A stretch of 64,000 nucleotides of DNA from Telopea speciosissima (lineage: Eukaryota; Streptophyta; Magnoliopsida; Proteales; Proteaceae), in the NCBI RefSeq assembly GCF_018873765.1, contig NC_057925.1, positions 11,171,568 through 11,235,567 of the forward strand, written 5' to 3'. The position numbers were made by a program, and so were the translations under genes. Positions 24,448 through 35,194 of this stretch are shown here, piece after piece. Each line of letters begins with the position of its first letter. Position 1 is the first letter of the stretch. Under the pieces are notes generated by a model that saw nothing but the letters and a program-made list of their open reading frames with translations, did no database searches and was not told the origin of the DNA.

Positions 24448-24618
24448 AATGATATAAAAAAAAACAGTGGGGATTGGAGGATGATGGAGTTAATGGAGAA
24501 GGTTTGGTAAAGAAGCAAGTTTAGACTGAATGAGGTGATATGAGAAAGCGAACGTGGTTGAACTTCATTCTCAGCTTCCTTTCATAGTAGTATTTTTATG
24601 TTTTCTTGTTTTAAAGAA

Positions 24619-24787
24619 AGGAAAAACTTTCCATGTGGGGGAGCACAAGGGCCATGCACAATAGTCAATGAGACCACTGGCATCTCAGGTGCAGAATTTT
24701 CTCCTATAATGAGGGTGGGGCGGTCATTTCATCCCTCACCCTTTTCTTGGGCATGCATCCCTCAACCCCCACACACAACATTTTCCC
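24619..24787. mobile_element. hAT-type MITE, family C, second copy
   Basis: At 169 bp it is the same length as the copy at 16201 and shares GTGGGGGAGCACAAGGGCC, CATCTC and GGGTGGGGCGGTCATTTC. Flanks TTAAAGAA (24611-24618) and TTAAAAAA (24788-24795) differ at one of eight positions, consistent with an aged target duplication. Confidence 0.7.
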
Positions 24788-25074
24788 TTAAAAAAGTTAA
24801 ACGATTAATTAAATACCTCATTTTCTACCAAAAAAAAATTAAATACTCCACGTGATTTGTCCCCGCCAAAAGCTCATCATATCTGATTGAGATTTAATTG
24901 ATTTGTCTTTCTAGTGTGATTTGATTTTTGTGATATCCATAGAATCTTGCTACTTTCTGTACTACTAATCCAAAATTTGCATAAAATACGCAATTAGGGG
25001 AATTAAAATAGATGGATAAGTACTAATTAAGTACTTTTTTGGCAATTTGATTGAAAACTAAATGATGGGACAAG

Positions 25075-25543
25075 TAGGGATGTAAACGGATCGGATTTGG
25101 ATCGGATTTGGATCGGATATGGATCGGATTCGGATCGGATTTGGATTAGATGTGATCGAAGCCGGATATTCCCTGGCCGAATACGGATACCTCTAAACAG
25201 ATTCGGATGCGGATCGGATTCGGATTTTCAACCATCCGTTTACATCTCTGCCTTGTGTAACCCAGACCTTCCTCCCCCTAGCGGATACAATTCACTGTCA
25301 ATCCATATCTCTTAGATCATGATTCTCTTTTCATCATATTCTAGAACTTGTTTAATCTTCAAAAACCCTTAAAATCATTATTTACTTACTTTTTTATTAT
25401 TAAGTATTCGGATTTTTTTCTAGGATGATTTTAATTGAAGTATTTGGATTATTTTTCGAATATCTCTAAATGAATACAGATACCCCTAAACAAATACGGA
25501 TGCGAATTCGGATTCGGATTTCGGTTATCCATTTACATCCCTA
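25075..25543. mobile_element. hAT-like TIR element with GGATCGGATTT subterminal repeats
   Basis: Both ends read TAGGGATGTAAA going inward. Behind them are tandem GGATCGGATTTGGATCGG-type repeats on the left and inverted relatives on the right. A second internal copy of the right-type end lies near 25225-25245. Flanks GGGACAAG and GGAATAAG match at 6 of 8 positions. No transposase is encoded. A short open frame across the GGATCGG repeat is an artefact. Confidence 0.7.
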
Positions 25544-25621
25544 GGAATAAGGTCTGAGACCCACATGACTTGGCTTCTTCTGACTGAAACGAATGGTGTT
25601 CAGATGGGCAAGTCCACTTTT

Positions 25622-26123
25622 ATTTTTTTAATGAAAAACAAAACACTTTATTGGAAGAGAGAGAATTAGAGACACCTAAAGGCAAAAAAAAATTAAATAA
25701 CAAGACCAAGAGAGGTTACTTAAGAAATCACCACATTGTTTCTTCATGGAACTTTCAGATTAGGCTTTCTTAAGTAAATATGTGGTTGATGTCTTCCACA
25801 ACATTCTAATATAGGCAACAATTTGGAATGCTAATATTCTTATGCGGCATAGAGTCCTGCGTGGACAGGGTACAAGTCAGAGCACGCCACATGATAAAGC
25901 TGTGTCTTGGTATAATGTTTAAACTAGACAACATTCCACCAAAGGGCAAGACTAACTTTGGAATGGGCAAACTCCCAAGTAAAGATCGATGTGAAATACT
26001 TATATGATGATAGAACCCATTGAACCTCAACCATACTGGTAGCAGGTCAACAGAAGCAGAGGGACTTAGAACCCAAGAGCCATCAAATATTATGGAAGAT
26101 ACAAGAGTCATTCTATTTTTTGA
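25622..26123 (-). pseudogene. LINE 3' end with zinc-binding RT-associated domain, decayed
   Basis: On the minus strand a frame reads FDGSWVLSPSASVDLLP, then IPRHSFIMWRALTCTLSTQ, then NISIPNCCLY. This matches the region after the reverse transcriptase of plant LINEs, where a W.A...LST.D segment leads to a C..C...H...C motif. After a stop, the same strand gives VVEDINHIFT, resembling the rest of that motif. The 3' end is marked by CATTAAAAAAATAAAAG-like sequence at about 25622-25640. The element is 5' truncated and carries stops. Confidence 0.6.
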
Positions 26124-26733
26124 ATCTGCATCATATCTGATTCTCTCATCATGCTAAAAGAGAAGAACTCCAAATGAAGCCCTAGGCACCGGGCTTGCTG
26201 GAGAGAAGCCCGATCCTTGGAAAATAGGTTACATATCATTTGTCATTTGTGACCAACATAGGTTAAATTAAAGGGTAAAGTACACGTACCCCTTTATAAT
26301 GCACTCAATATTCCTTGTACCCCCTAAGCGGCTCAATATTCCATATACCACCTCTCAATATTCCACGTATCACCCTTGATTTACATCCCAAATGCCAGAT
26401 AGGTCCAATCCGTTAAATACCATCATTAGATGCCAATATTTTGATCATTTTACCCTTTGCTCTATTTTCTTAAATCTGAAAAGACTTAATTACCCTCACT
26501 TATTTGTTGGATTAAACTAATTGAAAATGACCATTTTACCCTTTGTTTTATTTTTATAAATAAAAAGACTTAATTGCCCTCACTTATTTGTTTTTAAGAA
26601 CCTAACCCAACCTAATTACTAAAATGCCCTTATTATGACATAATTACCAAAATACCCTCATCTTCCCCAAAATCCATCAACCCTCCATCGTCTATGGTTT
26701 TTTCTTCTTTTCTCACCGAATCTGGTTCTGTCT

Positions 26734-27092
26734 CTGAACCAGGAAGGTCTATACCTGCAACAAGTCAAGCTGGGCTTCGATGATCCAAACGGAGCACTCT
26801 CCAACTGGAACGACAGAGACGAGACTCCATGTAACTGGTATGGCATCAAATGTGACTCGGTGACCGGTTCCATCAATTCCGTCGACCTTTCTAACACCAA
26901 CATCGCTGGTCCCTTCCCTACCCTCCTCTGCCATCTCCATAACCTTTCTTTCATCTCTCTCTTCAACAACTCTATCAACTCGTCTCTCCCTGAAGAGATC
27001 TCTGCGTGTCGGAATCTCCAGCATCTAAACCTTGCCCAGAATCTCTTAATGGGTTCCCTTCCATCCTCCCTCTCCGACATACCAAATCTCCT
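26734..27092 (+). pseudogene. Captured fragment of an HSL1/HAESA-like LRR receptor kinase: N-terminal LRR region
   Basis: An open frame reads LNQEGLYLQQVKLGF, then ALSNWNDRDETPCNWYGIKC (the LRR N-terminal cap with its two cysteines), then LRRs beginning VDLSNTNIAGPFP, ISLFNNSINSSLPEEI and LNLAQNLLMGSLPSSL. This is the N-terminus of class XI LRR receptor kinases of the HAESA-like (HSL1) group, which perceive secreted peptides at the plasma membrane. The signal peptide, most LRRs, the membrane segment and the kinase are absent. The frame leaves the family at about NLLKFP (27092). An overlapping minus-strand frame of 200 codons is only its antisense shadow. Confidence 0.8.
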
Positions 27093-27290
27093 TAAGTTTC
27101 CCTCGAAATTGGGAAAATTTAGCGAAATATTTGTCTTTGAGTGAATATCAAAATCGAAATTGAGAGGAAATGGAAAGAATAATGACTCCACTGAAATTTG
27201 TAAGGGTATTGAAATCTGGCTCTCACACACACAACAGTTTTCATGGGGCCAAAACAACAAGACTCCTTACGAAAGTGCCAGATTCCATGT

Positions 27291-27447
27291 ATGCTTGACC
27301 TCACCGGAAACAACTTCTCCGGAGATATTCCGGAGAGCTTGGGCCGTTTTCCCAGGCTTGAGGTGCTCTCACTTGTTGAAAACCTCTTCAATGGAATCAT
27401 TCCATCGTTCCTCGGAAACATTTCTACGTTGAAACAGCTGAACTTGA
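27291..27447 (+). pseudogene. Second captured LRR piece of the same receptor-kinase type
   Basis: The frame reads MLDLTGNNFSGDIPESL, then LEVLSLVENLFNGIIPSFLG and NISTLKQLNL. These repeats directly follow the 26734-27092 piece in intact HSL1-like proteins, so the two fragments were probably contiguous in the parent gene and were split by about 200 bp of unrelated DNA (27093-27290). The frame runs into the right inverted repeat and stops at 27462. Confidence 0.75.
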
Positions 27448-28515
27448 AGACGATGGAGGGTTGATGGATTTTGGGGAAGATGAGGGTATTTTGGTAATTA
27501 TATCCTAGTAAAGGCATTTTAGTAATTAGGTTGGGTTAGGTTTTTAAGAACAAATAAGTGAGGGCAATTAGGCCTTTTCATTTATAAAAATAAAACAAAG
27601 GGTAAAATGGTCATTTTCAATTAGTTTAGTCCAACAAATAAGTTAGGGTAATTAAGTCTTTTCAGATTTAAGAAAATGGAGCAAAGGGTAAAATGATCAA
27701 AATATTGGCATCTAACGGTGGTATTTAACGGATTGGACCTATCTGGCATTTGGGATGTAAAGCAGGGGTGATACGTGGAATATTGAGCCGCTTAGGGGGG
27801 TACGAGGAATATTGGGTGCATTATGGGGGGTACGTGTACTAGTAGATGATTCCTAGCTAGATCATCTACTGTTATGTTCAATTATCTGGAGGAAAGGACT
27901 GAATCATATTTTGGCGTTGGGGTTGGGGGCCAAGCACTTGGGTTTGAAAGATCACAACGACCTTTTTTTTTTATTTCTCTTAGGAACCACAACAACTTCA
28001 ATATCCATTCTCTCACAAATGAGATTTAATTTTGGGGTTTTTTTATTGACGCCCCTTAAGGTGTCAAATAATTTGTAAAGTCATTTTTTACCATCTTAGT
28101 ACTATATACATTTTTTGATAATATGTTACTTCTAAATAATTTTTGAAATTTCTTTTATATCCTTAACTTAAAGAACCTTTTGAGAATAAGAAAGAGGTAA
28201 TTAAAAGGATATGTCCCATAAAGGTGTCATCCAGACACTCTCCTTAGTTTTTACTTTAAAATCTAGAAAATCTTAAGCTTAGACCTATACAACTTTAACT
28301 GGGTGGGAATGGAAGCCGTGCATCAACGGGCTATGATGTAAGAGCCCAGGGCTAGTCTCGCTTAATGGGCTAATTTCTGGTGGATGGACTAAGTGGTCGA
28401 CCTCATCAAACACAACTATACTGATCTAAGTGCAGTAATGACAATATGGGACACTACATGCATGTGCTATTCTATTGGAATTATAATTGAATTAATAATA
28501 TCACATAGACATCTA

Positions 28516-31372
28516 TCAGAAGATTTTCACGTTAACTACATCAATGGCGATGCGAAGAACAATATCATCCACATGGGGCTCACATATCCAAAGCAAGAGA
28601 GAGAAAATAATAAAAAACCGAATATGAGAGATACCCTGACGCCGAGGGAAACTTGCTCCATCAAGCAATGCCCAATTAAACTTGTGTACAAGACTGGCTA
28701 ATGCAAGTTCAACAAGAGTGATCGCAAATTGGGTTCCCGGGCATCCCTGCTGACCTGCCCCAAACGGAATTAGTTGGAAATCATGGCCCCTGAAATCAAT
28801 AGAGCTAGTAGCATCATTCAAGAACCTCTTTGGATTAAACTTCTCTGGTTCATCCCATGACACAGGGTCCCTTCCAATGGCCCATGCATTGATTATTACT
28901 ATTGTCTTGGCCGGAATATCAAATCCTTGCATTTTAACATCTTCCATGGATTCATGTGGAACCAACAAAGGGGCCGGAGGATGCAGTCTTAGTGTCTCTT
29001 TAATCATTGCTTTCAAATAATGCATTTGTTCTATAACATCTTGTGTAATATTTTCCTTACCCCTTGCGATCCCCCTCACTTCTTCTTGAATTTCTTTCAT
29101 GACTTCTGGATGCTTTAAAAGCTCTGCCATTGTCCATTGTAGGAGTGCATTTGAGGTATCAGTTCCACCAGTAAACATATCCTACAAGATATGAAAGAGG
29201 ATAATGAAAATTTTAAGTGAATTAAGAAGTTGTAATTATATTTTTTTTTTTTTGCCCTCGTGTTATTCCTAAAAGTTAATAAAAATAAGGGTCAAAAGGA
29301 GTTTTCAATACAAGTTAAAAGTGACTTATCATTACAAGTTATCATTGTCATAGGTGAAATGACAAGATTTACCCTTGTGGGAAAGAAAAAAGTTCTTTTA
29401 ACCTAAAAAGACAGTAAAAGTAAGGTTACAATCTGGATCTTTATCTCCTCCAGTTCTCTGTCTGGCCCAGTTCCTCTAACAAGGGGCTGGAATAACCACC
29501 TTACCCTTGCTCAAACACTCTACCCGGGTGGGGTCCACCACCCCCTATTAGAGGAACTGGGGAATTGGGCCGGGCAAGGACCTGGAGGAGATAATTTTCC
29601 TTACAATCTTGCTACAACAAGATTTTCTCAGTAATTCTTTTAGGATAATCTTCGATATACATGTGTAAAAGAAAACTTTGTCCAAATGAAATTGAAGTTC
29701 AGCCCAAATTCAACCGCTCAATTTCCCTCTAAATTCCTATAGGAAATGTTTGGTTTAGTTAATCTGAAGAATTAGAGTCTACGAAATCTTGATTCGTACA
29801 AACAAAGATTGTTTGGTTGATTTGAGATGGATTCTACAGAATCTACATGATTCTTCATTTCAATGTCAAATTGACTCGTAGAAGAATTCACCTCATGAGG
29901 TGAAATCCAACGAGAAACTCACTTTTGAGGTACCCCGTATATAAATCGAAAAGTTATGTGATTCCAACGTACCCTAAATCTCCAAATCGCTACCCTATTT
30001 CCAAAAAATTAGGGTAACTAAACAATTTTTTAGGAAAATCAAGACAGAGAATCAAGGTAACCAATAAGTTATTCATGATGATTCATGTTACAAAATCAGG
30101 ATAACCAAACAGTTAAATTTCAAAGTTATGAATCCACAGAAACTGATTTCATGAAATCTGATCCAGAATCAAAATCTAATTCTTCAAAATAACTGAAACA
30201 AAACACTTCCATAGAGTTTGTGGGGAGAACAATCCCACATCGATTACCCTTGAGATCTTCTGTTACCTCGTGTACCTGAGAGCTTTTGGGTTATGGGACT
30301 CTCTAGTACACGATAGGAATAACATATTAACATGGATCATAACCAAATGACTTCATTTTTTTTTTTTGGGAGGGGAGGGGGCAAAAATAAAAAGGAAAAA
30401 AGGAAAAAATAAACAAAAACAAAAATTACTTACCAATACAATGCTTTTGATGTTCTCTATGCCAAGAGCAATTTCAGAGTTCTTATCCCCTTGAATCTGA
30501 AGGAGGAAATCCACAAAGTCTTGGCCACCACTATAGCCCTTTGTCCTCTTTCCATGTGTATGGTCCTGAATTACTTGATCAAGAAAAGAATCTACCTCTG
30601 CATAAGTTTTCTTAACCCTCTTCTCCAACCCATTTACATAATTCACCCATGCAAGCCATGGTATGTAATCTGCTACATTAAAAGATCCTACCAGGTACCC
30701 CATTTCCCTCATCATCTCTTTAAACCTCCTACCACTACCTTCCTCCCCACCATACTTCTTCCCTAGAGCAACCCTACAAATTTAACATCATTTGTTAAAG
30801 ACATGAGCACCTCACTCAAGTTCACCAAAGCTGAGAATGAAGGTGAAGATGATCAAGAACTAATGATATTTTCGGTCATTGATCTCGTCTCTTCTTCCCT
30901 TACCGGCCGGAGCGATTGAACCCTCTTCGAATTTAGAAGCTGAAAGGACACAAATTCTTCTTACTTGTCTCCAATACTCACCATAAGGTGTTAAGGCAAT
31001 GTCTTTGAGATCATAAGAGAGTCTCCTACCAAAGCTTGTATCAGGTCTACTTGAGAAGATTAGGTCATGGGTTTTCATGATTTCACGAGCCATATTAGCT
31101 GATGAAACCACAATAACTGGTTTGTTTCCAAAGTGTAAAAGCATGAGAGGGCAATGCCTTTGAGCCAAGGATTGGAGTTTTTGGTGTGGCAAAGGGCCTA
31201 ACTGATGGAGATTCCCTATAATGGGGAGCTTGTATGGTGAAGGTGGTAGGTGGTGTCCTTTGTTTCCTACTCTATAATTCTTGAAAAAGAGAACAAAGAG
31301 AATGAGAAAGCAAAGCAGCAAGAAGGCATCAAGTAACCATTGCAGAATATTAGACATCTTCACTTGTTGCAA
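28516..31372 (-). pseudogene. Cytochrome P450, CYP71-like, pseudogene
   Basis: Exon 1 starts at 31372 (or the better ATG at 31357, MSNILQWLL) with a membrane anchor, the PPSPYKLPIIGNLHQLG hinge and a C-helix YGEYWRQVRRIC. It ends at 30434; the intron runs to 29182, the usual place for A-type P450s. Exon 2 from 29181 has MFTGGTDTS (I helix), KETLRLHPP (K helix) and FNPKRF. Damage: an extra base at about 30943-30945 shifts the frame after RRICVL (the next frame continues QLLNSKRVQSLRPVREEE); a TGA lies at 30853-30855; two extra bases near 30780 restore the frame at RVALGKKYGG. The heme motif is FGAGQQGCPG instead of the family's FGxGRRxCxG. After DGAS the C-terminus loses homology. An intact parent would be an ER-bound monooxygenase; its substrate cannot be inferred. 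Confidence 0.85.
29435..29600. mobile_element. Mutator-like MITE in the P450 intron, 9-bp TSD
   Basis: A 166-bp element bounded by TTACAATCT at 29426-29434 and 29601-29609, a perfect 9-bp duplication. Inverted ends share TTATCTCCTCCAG, and further in CCAGTTCCTCTAA matches on both strands. It sits inside the intron of the P450 pseudogene. Related elements are at 39451 and, partly, 34185. Confidence 0.85.
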
Positions 31373-31421
31373 CTCTATATAACTATGTAGTGCAGGGGAT
31401 ATGGAGGATTAATACCTCACT

Positions 31422-31434
31422 CATATATATATAT
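31422..31434 (-). promoter_or_regulatory. TATA-like sequence of the P450 pseudogene
   Basis: A CATATATATATATGA run lies 50-65 bases before the first ATG on the minus strand, a suitable place for a TATA box. Because the sequence is a simple AT repeat, function is uncertain. Confidence 0.4.
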
Positions 31435-31439
31435 GGAGG

Positions 31440-32366
31440 AAACGATATTGGGCTTTGATGTTTGGTGATGGAGGATGTAATGTGCCTATTATCCACTTGA
31501 CCCATGCACCAAAAAGGATAAAAACCTATTATCCAAAATTCCAAGTTCTAACTAATCTTCCTGTTCTAAGACAACCAGTCCAACTCAATCAATCCAAAAC
31601 ACAGTGACCTGGACCACTGAGCATAGTACTAAATCTCGCTTCGGAAGGTTATTTTGGTCAGATCAAATTTCTGAGATATCAAAATTTCGTTGAAACATTG
31701 TATTTTTTTTTTTTTCTGAGTTTTGCTTGGTCATTTTGGAGTGCAAAATGCCAAAATGAACGAAATACCTAAATTTCAACAAAACGGTGCATTTTTTAAA
31801 CCGAAATTTTCGAAACGAGATGATCTAAATTTTCAAAATATTGCATTTTTTATTTCGACAGACCATCTCATCTTGGACCCACCAAAATTTTGGTGAGATT
31901 TTGAACTATGTCATTGAGTAACCTGGTGGATCAACCCAACATACACATTCATGGCCTTCCCTTGTTTCAACATAAAATGCTAAGGAGGAAACAATTTGTT
32001 CATTGTTTTTTTTTTCTATTTTACATTGAAACAAAATCTAAAATTTTGATTTACCTGCTTTTATCAGTCAGGTTTTGAATGAGATTTTTTATTTATTTGT
32101 TTAGTGTAAAGAGGTTTTCAATGAGTTAGAACAATTTAATTGACCGGCCGGTTGAACCAATTTTCAGTCACCCAGTCACCAAAACGGATTAATTGGAACT
32201 GGGCCAGATTGGATTATGATTATATAAATTTGTAGACAGTTTCAGTCCTAAAAGTCTCCCTATGGTGATGGTTATGTCTTGATGTTGACCCCAACTTCCA
32301 ACCCTCCAAAAATGGGATAAAGGGATGCAAATAATTTTATTCCCTTGTTTACAAGAACCAAAGTGG
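31440..32366. other. Intergenic, nothing assigned
   Basis: About 930 bp of AT-rich DNA. Around 31630-31910 there are CGAAATTT-like segments in both orientations that resemble an old TIR element, but the ends could not be placed. Confidence 0.4.
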
Positions 32367-32376
32367 ATTCCATTTA

Positions 32377-32802
32377 GGGAAAATTACATGATTAGCTACT
32401 TGTGGGTTTTTATTTACAAAACTGTCCACTCTATGTTTGAGTTAACAAAAATAGACACAAACAAGTTAAGGTTTACAAAACTGGACAAAATAGTGTCTCT
32501 CCCTCCCACACTTACTTATTTAGACATTTTTATCCTTGTCATTGCCTTCTCGCCCAGGCATCTTCCGTTCCTTGCAACCCTACCCTTGTCCCAACCACCG
32601 CCATTCTCTGCTACCCCAAGTAACAAAGGACAAAAAAAAAAGAGATTTTTTTAGAGGGGAATTGCCGAGGAAGGAAGGAGAGTTACTGTTTTGTTTAGTT
32701 TTGTAAAACTAAACTTGTTTTTGTCTATTTTTATTAATTCAAACATAGGGTGGATAGTTTTGTAAATAAAAACCCAAAAATAGCTAATCATGTAATTTTC
32801 CC
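32377..32802. mobile_element. TIR element with 9-bp near-perfect TSD (Mutator-like)
   Basis: Inverted repeats of about 130 bp: the left begins GGGAAAATTACATGATTAGC and the right mirrors it almost exactly, including ACAAAACT and TTTGTTAA-type segments. Flanks TTCCATTTA (32368-32376) and TTCCATCCA (32803-32811) match at 7 of 9 positions. The central 150 bp are C-rich and unlike the arms, so they may be captured DNA, but no protein family was recognised. Confidence 0.65.
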
Positions 32803-33222
32803 TTCCATCCATGCGCCTAAAATAGGTACGAGATGGTTCTTCTACGTGAACCTGAGCTGGTCTCCAATTTATTGGCCTATGCACGTTATCTGTGGGGGCC
32901 AATAACCTCTCTTTCCTACCCTATTTCTGTAATTTATTGGTCTGTGCATGGTGCACTCAATCTATAAGAAGCAACAACCTTACTTTCCTACTCTAATTTT
33001 GTCATTTATTGCCAATAGCCTTTCTTTCCTATTGTATTTTTAGTCATTTATTGAACCGTGCACGCAAGTAACCTTTCTTTCCTATTCAGTGTATAGGTTT
33101 GTCCTTCATAAACACTGGAATCTTCCGTAAGTCACTAAGAAACAATAAATCAGTAAACATGTGAAGGCATAAAAATCAAGTGGGTTAAACACTTGAGGGT
33201 AGACAAGTTGCAATGGTGGGTA

Positions 33223-33608
33223 GGGTAAATTACACGTTACCCTCTGATTTTCAAACGAAATTCATATCACTCCCTGATTTTTGAAAAAACTCAAATTATC
33301 CCTCGGTTTAGACCCCAATGTGACAAATTAGTCTCTACCGATAGTTTTATACTGTTAAGTGATGATGCCAGCTAGTTAAATAAATTTAAATTTCTAAACT
33401 ATCCTTGACCAATGTTGAAGATGATGGAAGGGTAGTATTGTAAATTTAATTGTAATGTTTTAGTACAAAGGTAAAATAGTCTTTTCACACAAATAACTAA
33501 CAGCAGACTAACATCGTTACTGTAGAGGAGGGTAATTTGAGTTTTTTAAAAAACCAGAGGGTGATCTGAATTTCATGTGAAAATCAGGGGGTGATGTATA
33601 ATTTACCC
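33223..33608. mobile_element. GGGTAAATTA-ended foldback element
   Basis: A 386-bp element whose arms are inverted repeats of at least 85 bp, starting GGGTAAATTACACG on the left and GGGTAAATTATACATC on the other strand of the right. Weaker complementarity extends to the middle. Its ends match those of the elements at 10875 and 26279. No 9-bp duplication was seen. Confidence 0.65.
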
Positions 33609-34184
33609 TTTCTTTTTGGGGGGGTAGGGGTGGGGGGGTTCTATCTTATATCTTAGCACACAAAAAATTGGCACCATTTACGCACTTAGCAAAGATGGGT
33701 GGATGGTGTGGGTCATGTTATTGTGGGACGTCCCAAACAAACATGGCCAGAAATTGTTTGAAATTAAATTGATTACAAAGATCAAGAAGCCAAAGATTGC
33801 AGTAGAGGATCCGGATCACACTTGATGGGGAGTTATGCTAGTTATTGGGTCAGCTATGTGTTTCCCAGAAGTTAGGGAGTTAGTGGGTTTCACGTGTAAT
33901 CGTGGACTATCATCACATGGGGTATTTTCATGTATAAATGGAAGCTATGTGAATGAGAAAGATCATCAGACGAATTACTATCTTCTACTACTCTTGAGTA
34001 GGGAGGTCAGCGTTCCTCGATAAAGGCTTTTATTTTCTCATCTTTAGTTCTTATAATTCCATAGATCTTCTACCAATTCTCTCAACATCATAGGTGAAAA
34101 GAAACGTTCATACTCTTACAAACCAAAAACTGAGTTCAAAGTGATCGAAAAGTACATATGTACCTCGAATTTTTATTATCTCCA

Positions 34185-34305
34185 ATTCGTTGCCCACTCC
34201 AATTGCTCACATAGGAGCTTAAATGACCACCCTACCCCACCTTGGGTAGTGTATTCGGGCAGGGAATAGGCCGGTCATTTCTGCTCTAGTGAAATAGTAT
34301 TTTTA
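34185..34305. mobile_element. Partial MITE related to 29435 and 39451
   Basis: TTATCTCCAATTCGTTGCCC near the left, then TAAATGACCACCCTACCCCA and GGTCATTTC-type segments, resemble the internal order of the 29435 and 39451 elements. The right end is incomplete. Confidence 0.35.
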
Positions 34306-34559
34306 CAATTTTTATGAAGCTTTAGACACCCTTCTTAACCATTTTTCGTAGTTGTTTTTGTTGAAATTTAATTTATTTTTTTTTTGGTAAGGATTTGTTG
34401 AAATTTAACATGTGAGATGTGTGTAAGTAAGATCTACATTCATATGGACCCACTAACATTTGCATCATGCATATATCCATGTGGTTGACAAAATCTAGGC
34501 GTTACAATTGTGATGACATTTAGATTTCTCAATTAAAAAAAGAAAAAAATCATTAGAAA

Positions 34560-34975
34560 GTTAATTCTAGAGTGAATACATTCTCATGAATCAAGTCATC
34601 CCTGACACTTCAAGTGTATCAATACAATGTTGAGGATTGATGTCTTGTATTATGTGGTTTGGGTTATGGGACAGCCTCCAAATGTTCATTGTAAACAAGG
34701 AGGTGTGAGGAATAAGTGTGCGATTGAATTGTTAAGTTGTATTGTGCATCATACCGAGGTCGGATTTGGGTTGTACCCTAAACGATCATTTGCACCGTGG
34801 ATGTAGGCACACTGTCGAATCACGTATTCATGTGTTGTGGGTTGTATTACTTTGTGGATATTTTGGATGTGTACTATGCAAGAGCGAGTATACGCATGTG
34901 AATGGGTGTTGTGATGTGTGTATGTGACTATGTGCTTGAGTGTCAATGATTTTGGATACAACTAATTCACCCTCC
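34560..34975 (+). mobile_element. Ty1/copia LTR or leader fragment, copy 1
   Basis: It contains CCGTGGATGTAGGCACACTG followed by TCGAATCACG, the conserved splice-like segment near the end of many plant copia LTRs, and finishes in GGATACAACTAATTCACCC, the usual junction downstream. It is similar to 39117-39450 over more than 200 bp. No complete LTR pair was found, so it is a fragment. Confidence 0.6.
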
Positions 34976-35124
34976 CTATCTGAACTCCCTTGAAACCCTA
35001 GCATTACTGTGTCTATTACAACTTCAAAAACTGAGATCCAAGAAAACTATGTCCCCATAGGTCTACTAACCTAGCTGATCTTTAAACCATTCTTTTATCA
35101 CCTTCTTCTAAATATTCAGATCTT

Positions 35125-35149
35125 GAATGAGAGAGAGAGAGAGAGAGAA
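35125..35149. repeat. GA microsatellite
   Basis: An uninterrupted GA run just beyond the 3' side of the RTE-type LINE relic. It may be the element's tail region or an independent microsatellite. Confidence 0.8.
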
Positions 35150-35194
35150 GGAGGAGTCCATAGATGTGCTATATAGATTTAGCCATAAATCAGA

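Larger units (their letters stand above)
26279..27840. mobile_element. Pack-MULE-like element carrying LRR receptor-kinase pieces
   Basis: Long inverted repeats form the ends: 26279-26693 (about 415 bp) and 27448-27840 (about 393 bp). The outer ends are AGTACACGTACC and its inverse GGTACGTGTACT; the inner ends are CCCTCCATCGTCT and AGACGATGGAGGG. The left flank adds GGGTAA, giving GGGTAAAGTACACG, like the Mutator-type MITE at 10875. The 754-bp interior is not repetitive and holds two coding pieces of an HSL1/HAESA-like receptor kinase, with foreign sequence between them. No transposase is present. A 9-bp target duplication was not seen, and the right terminus seems to have lost its last bases. 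Gene capture by a Mutator-like element is the best explanation. Confidence 0.75.

Noticed and set aside
26658..27260. Minus-strand open frame of 200 codons
   Set aside because: It is antisense to the LRR fragment and crosses the inverted repeat; no family features.
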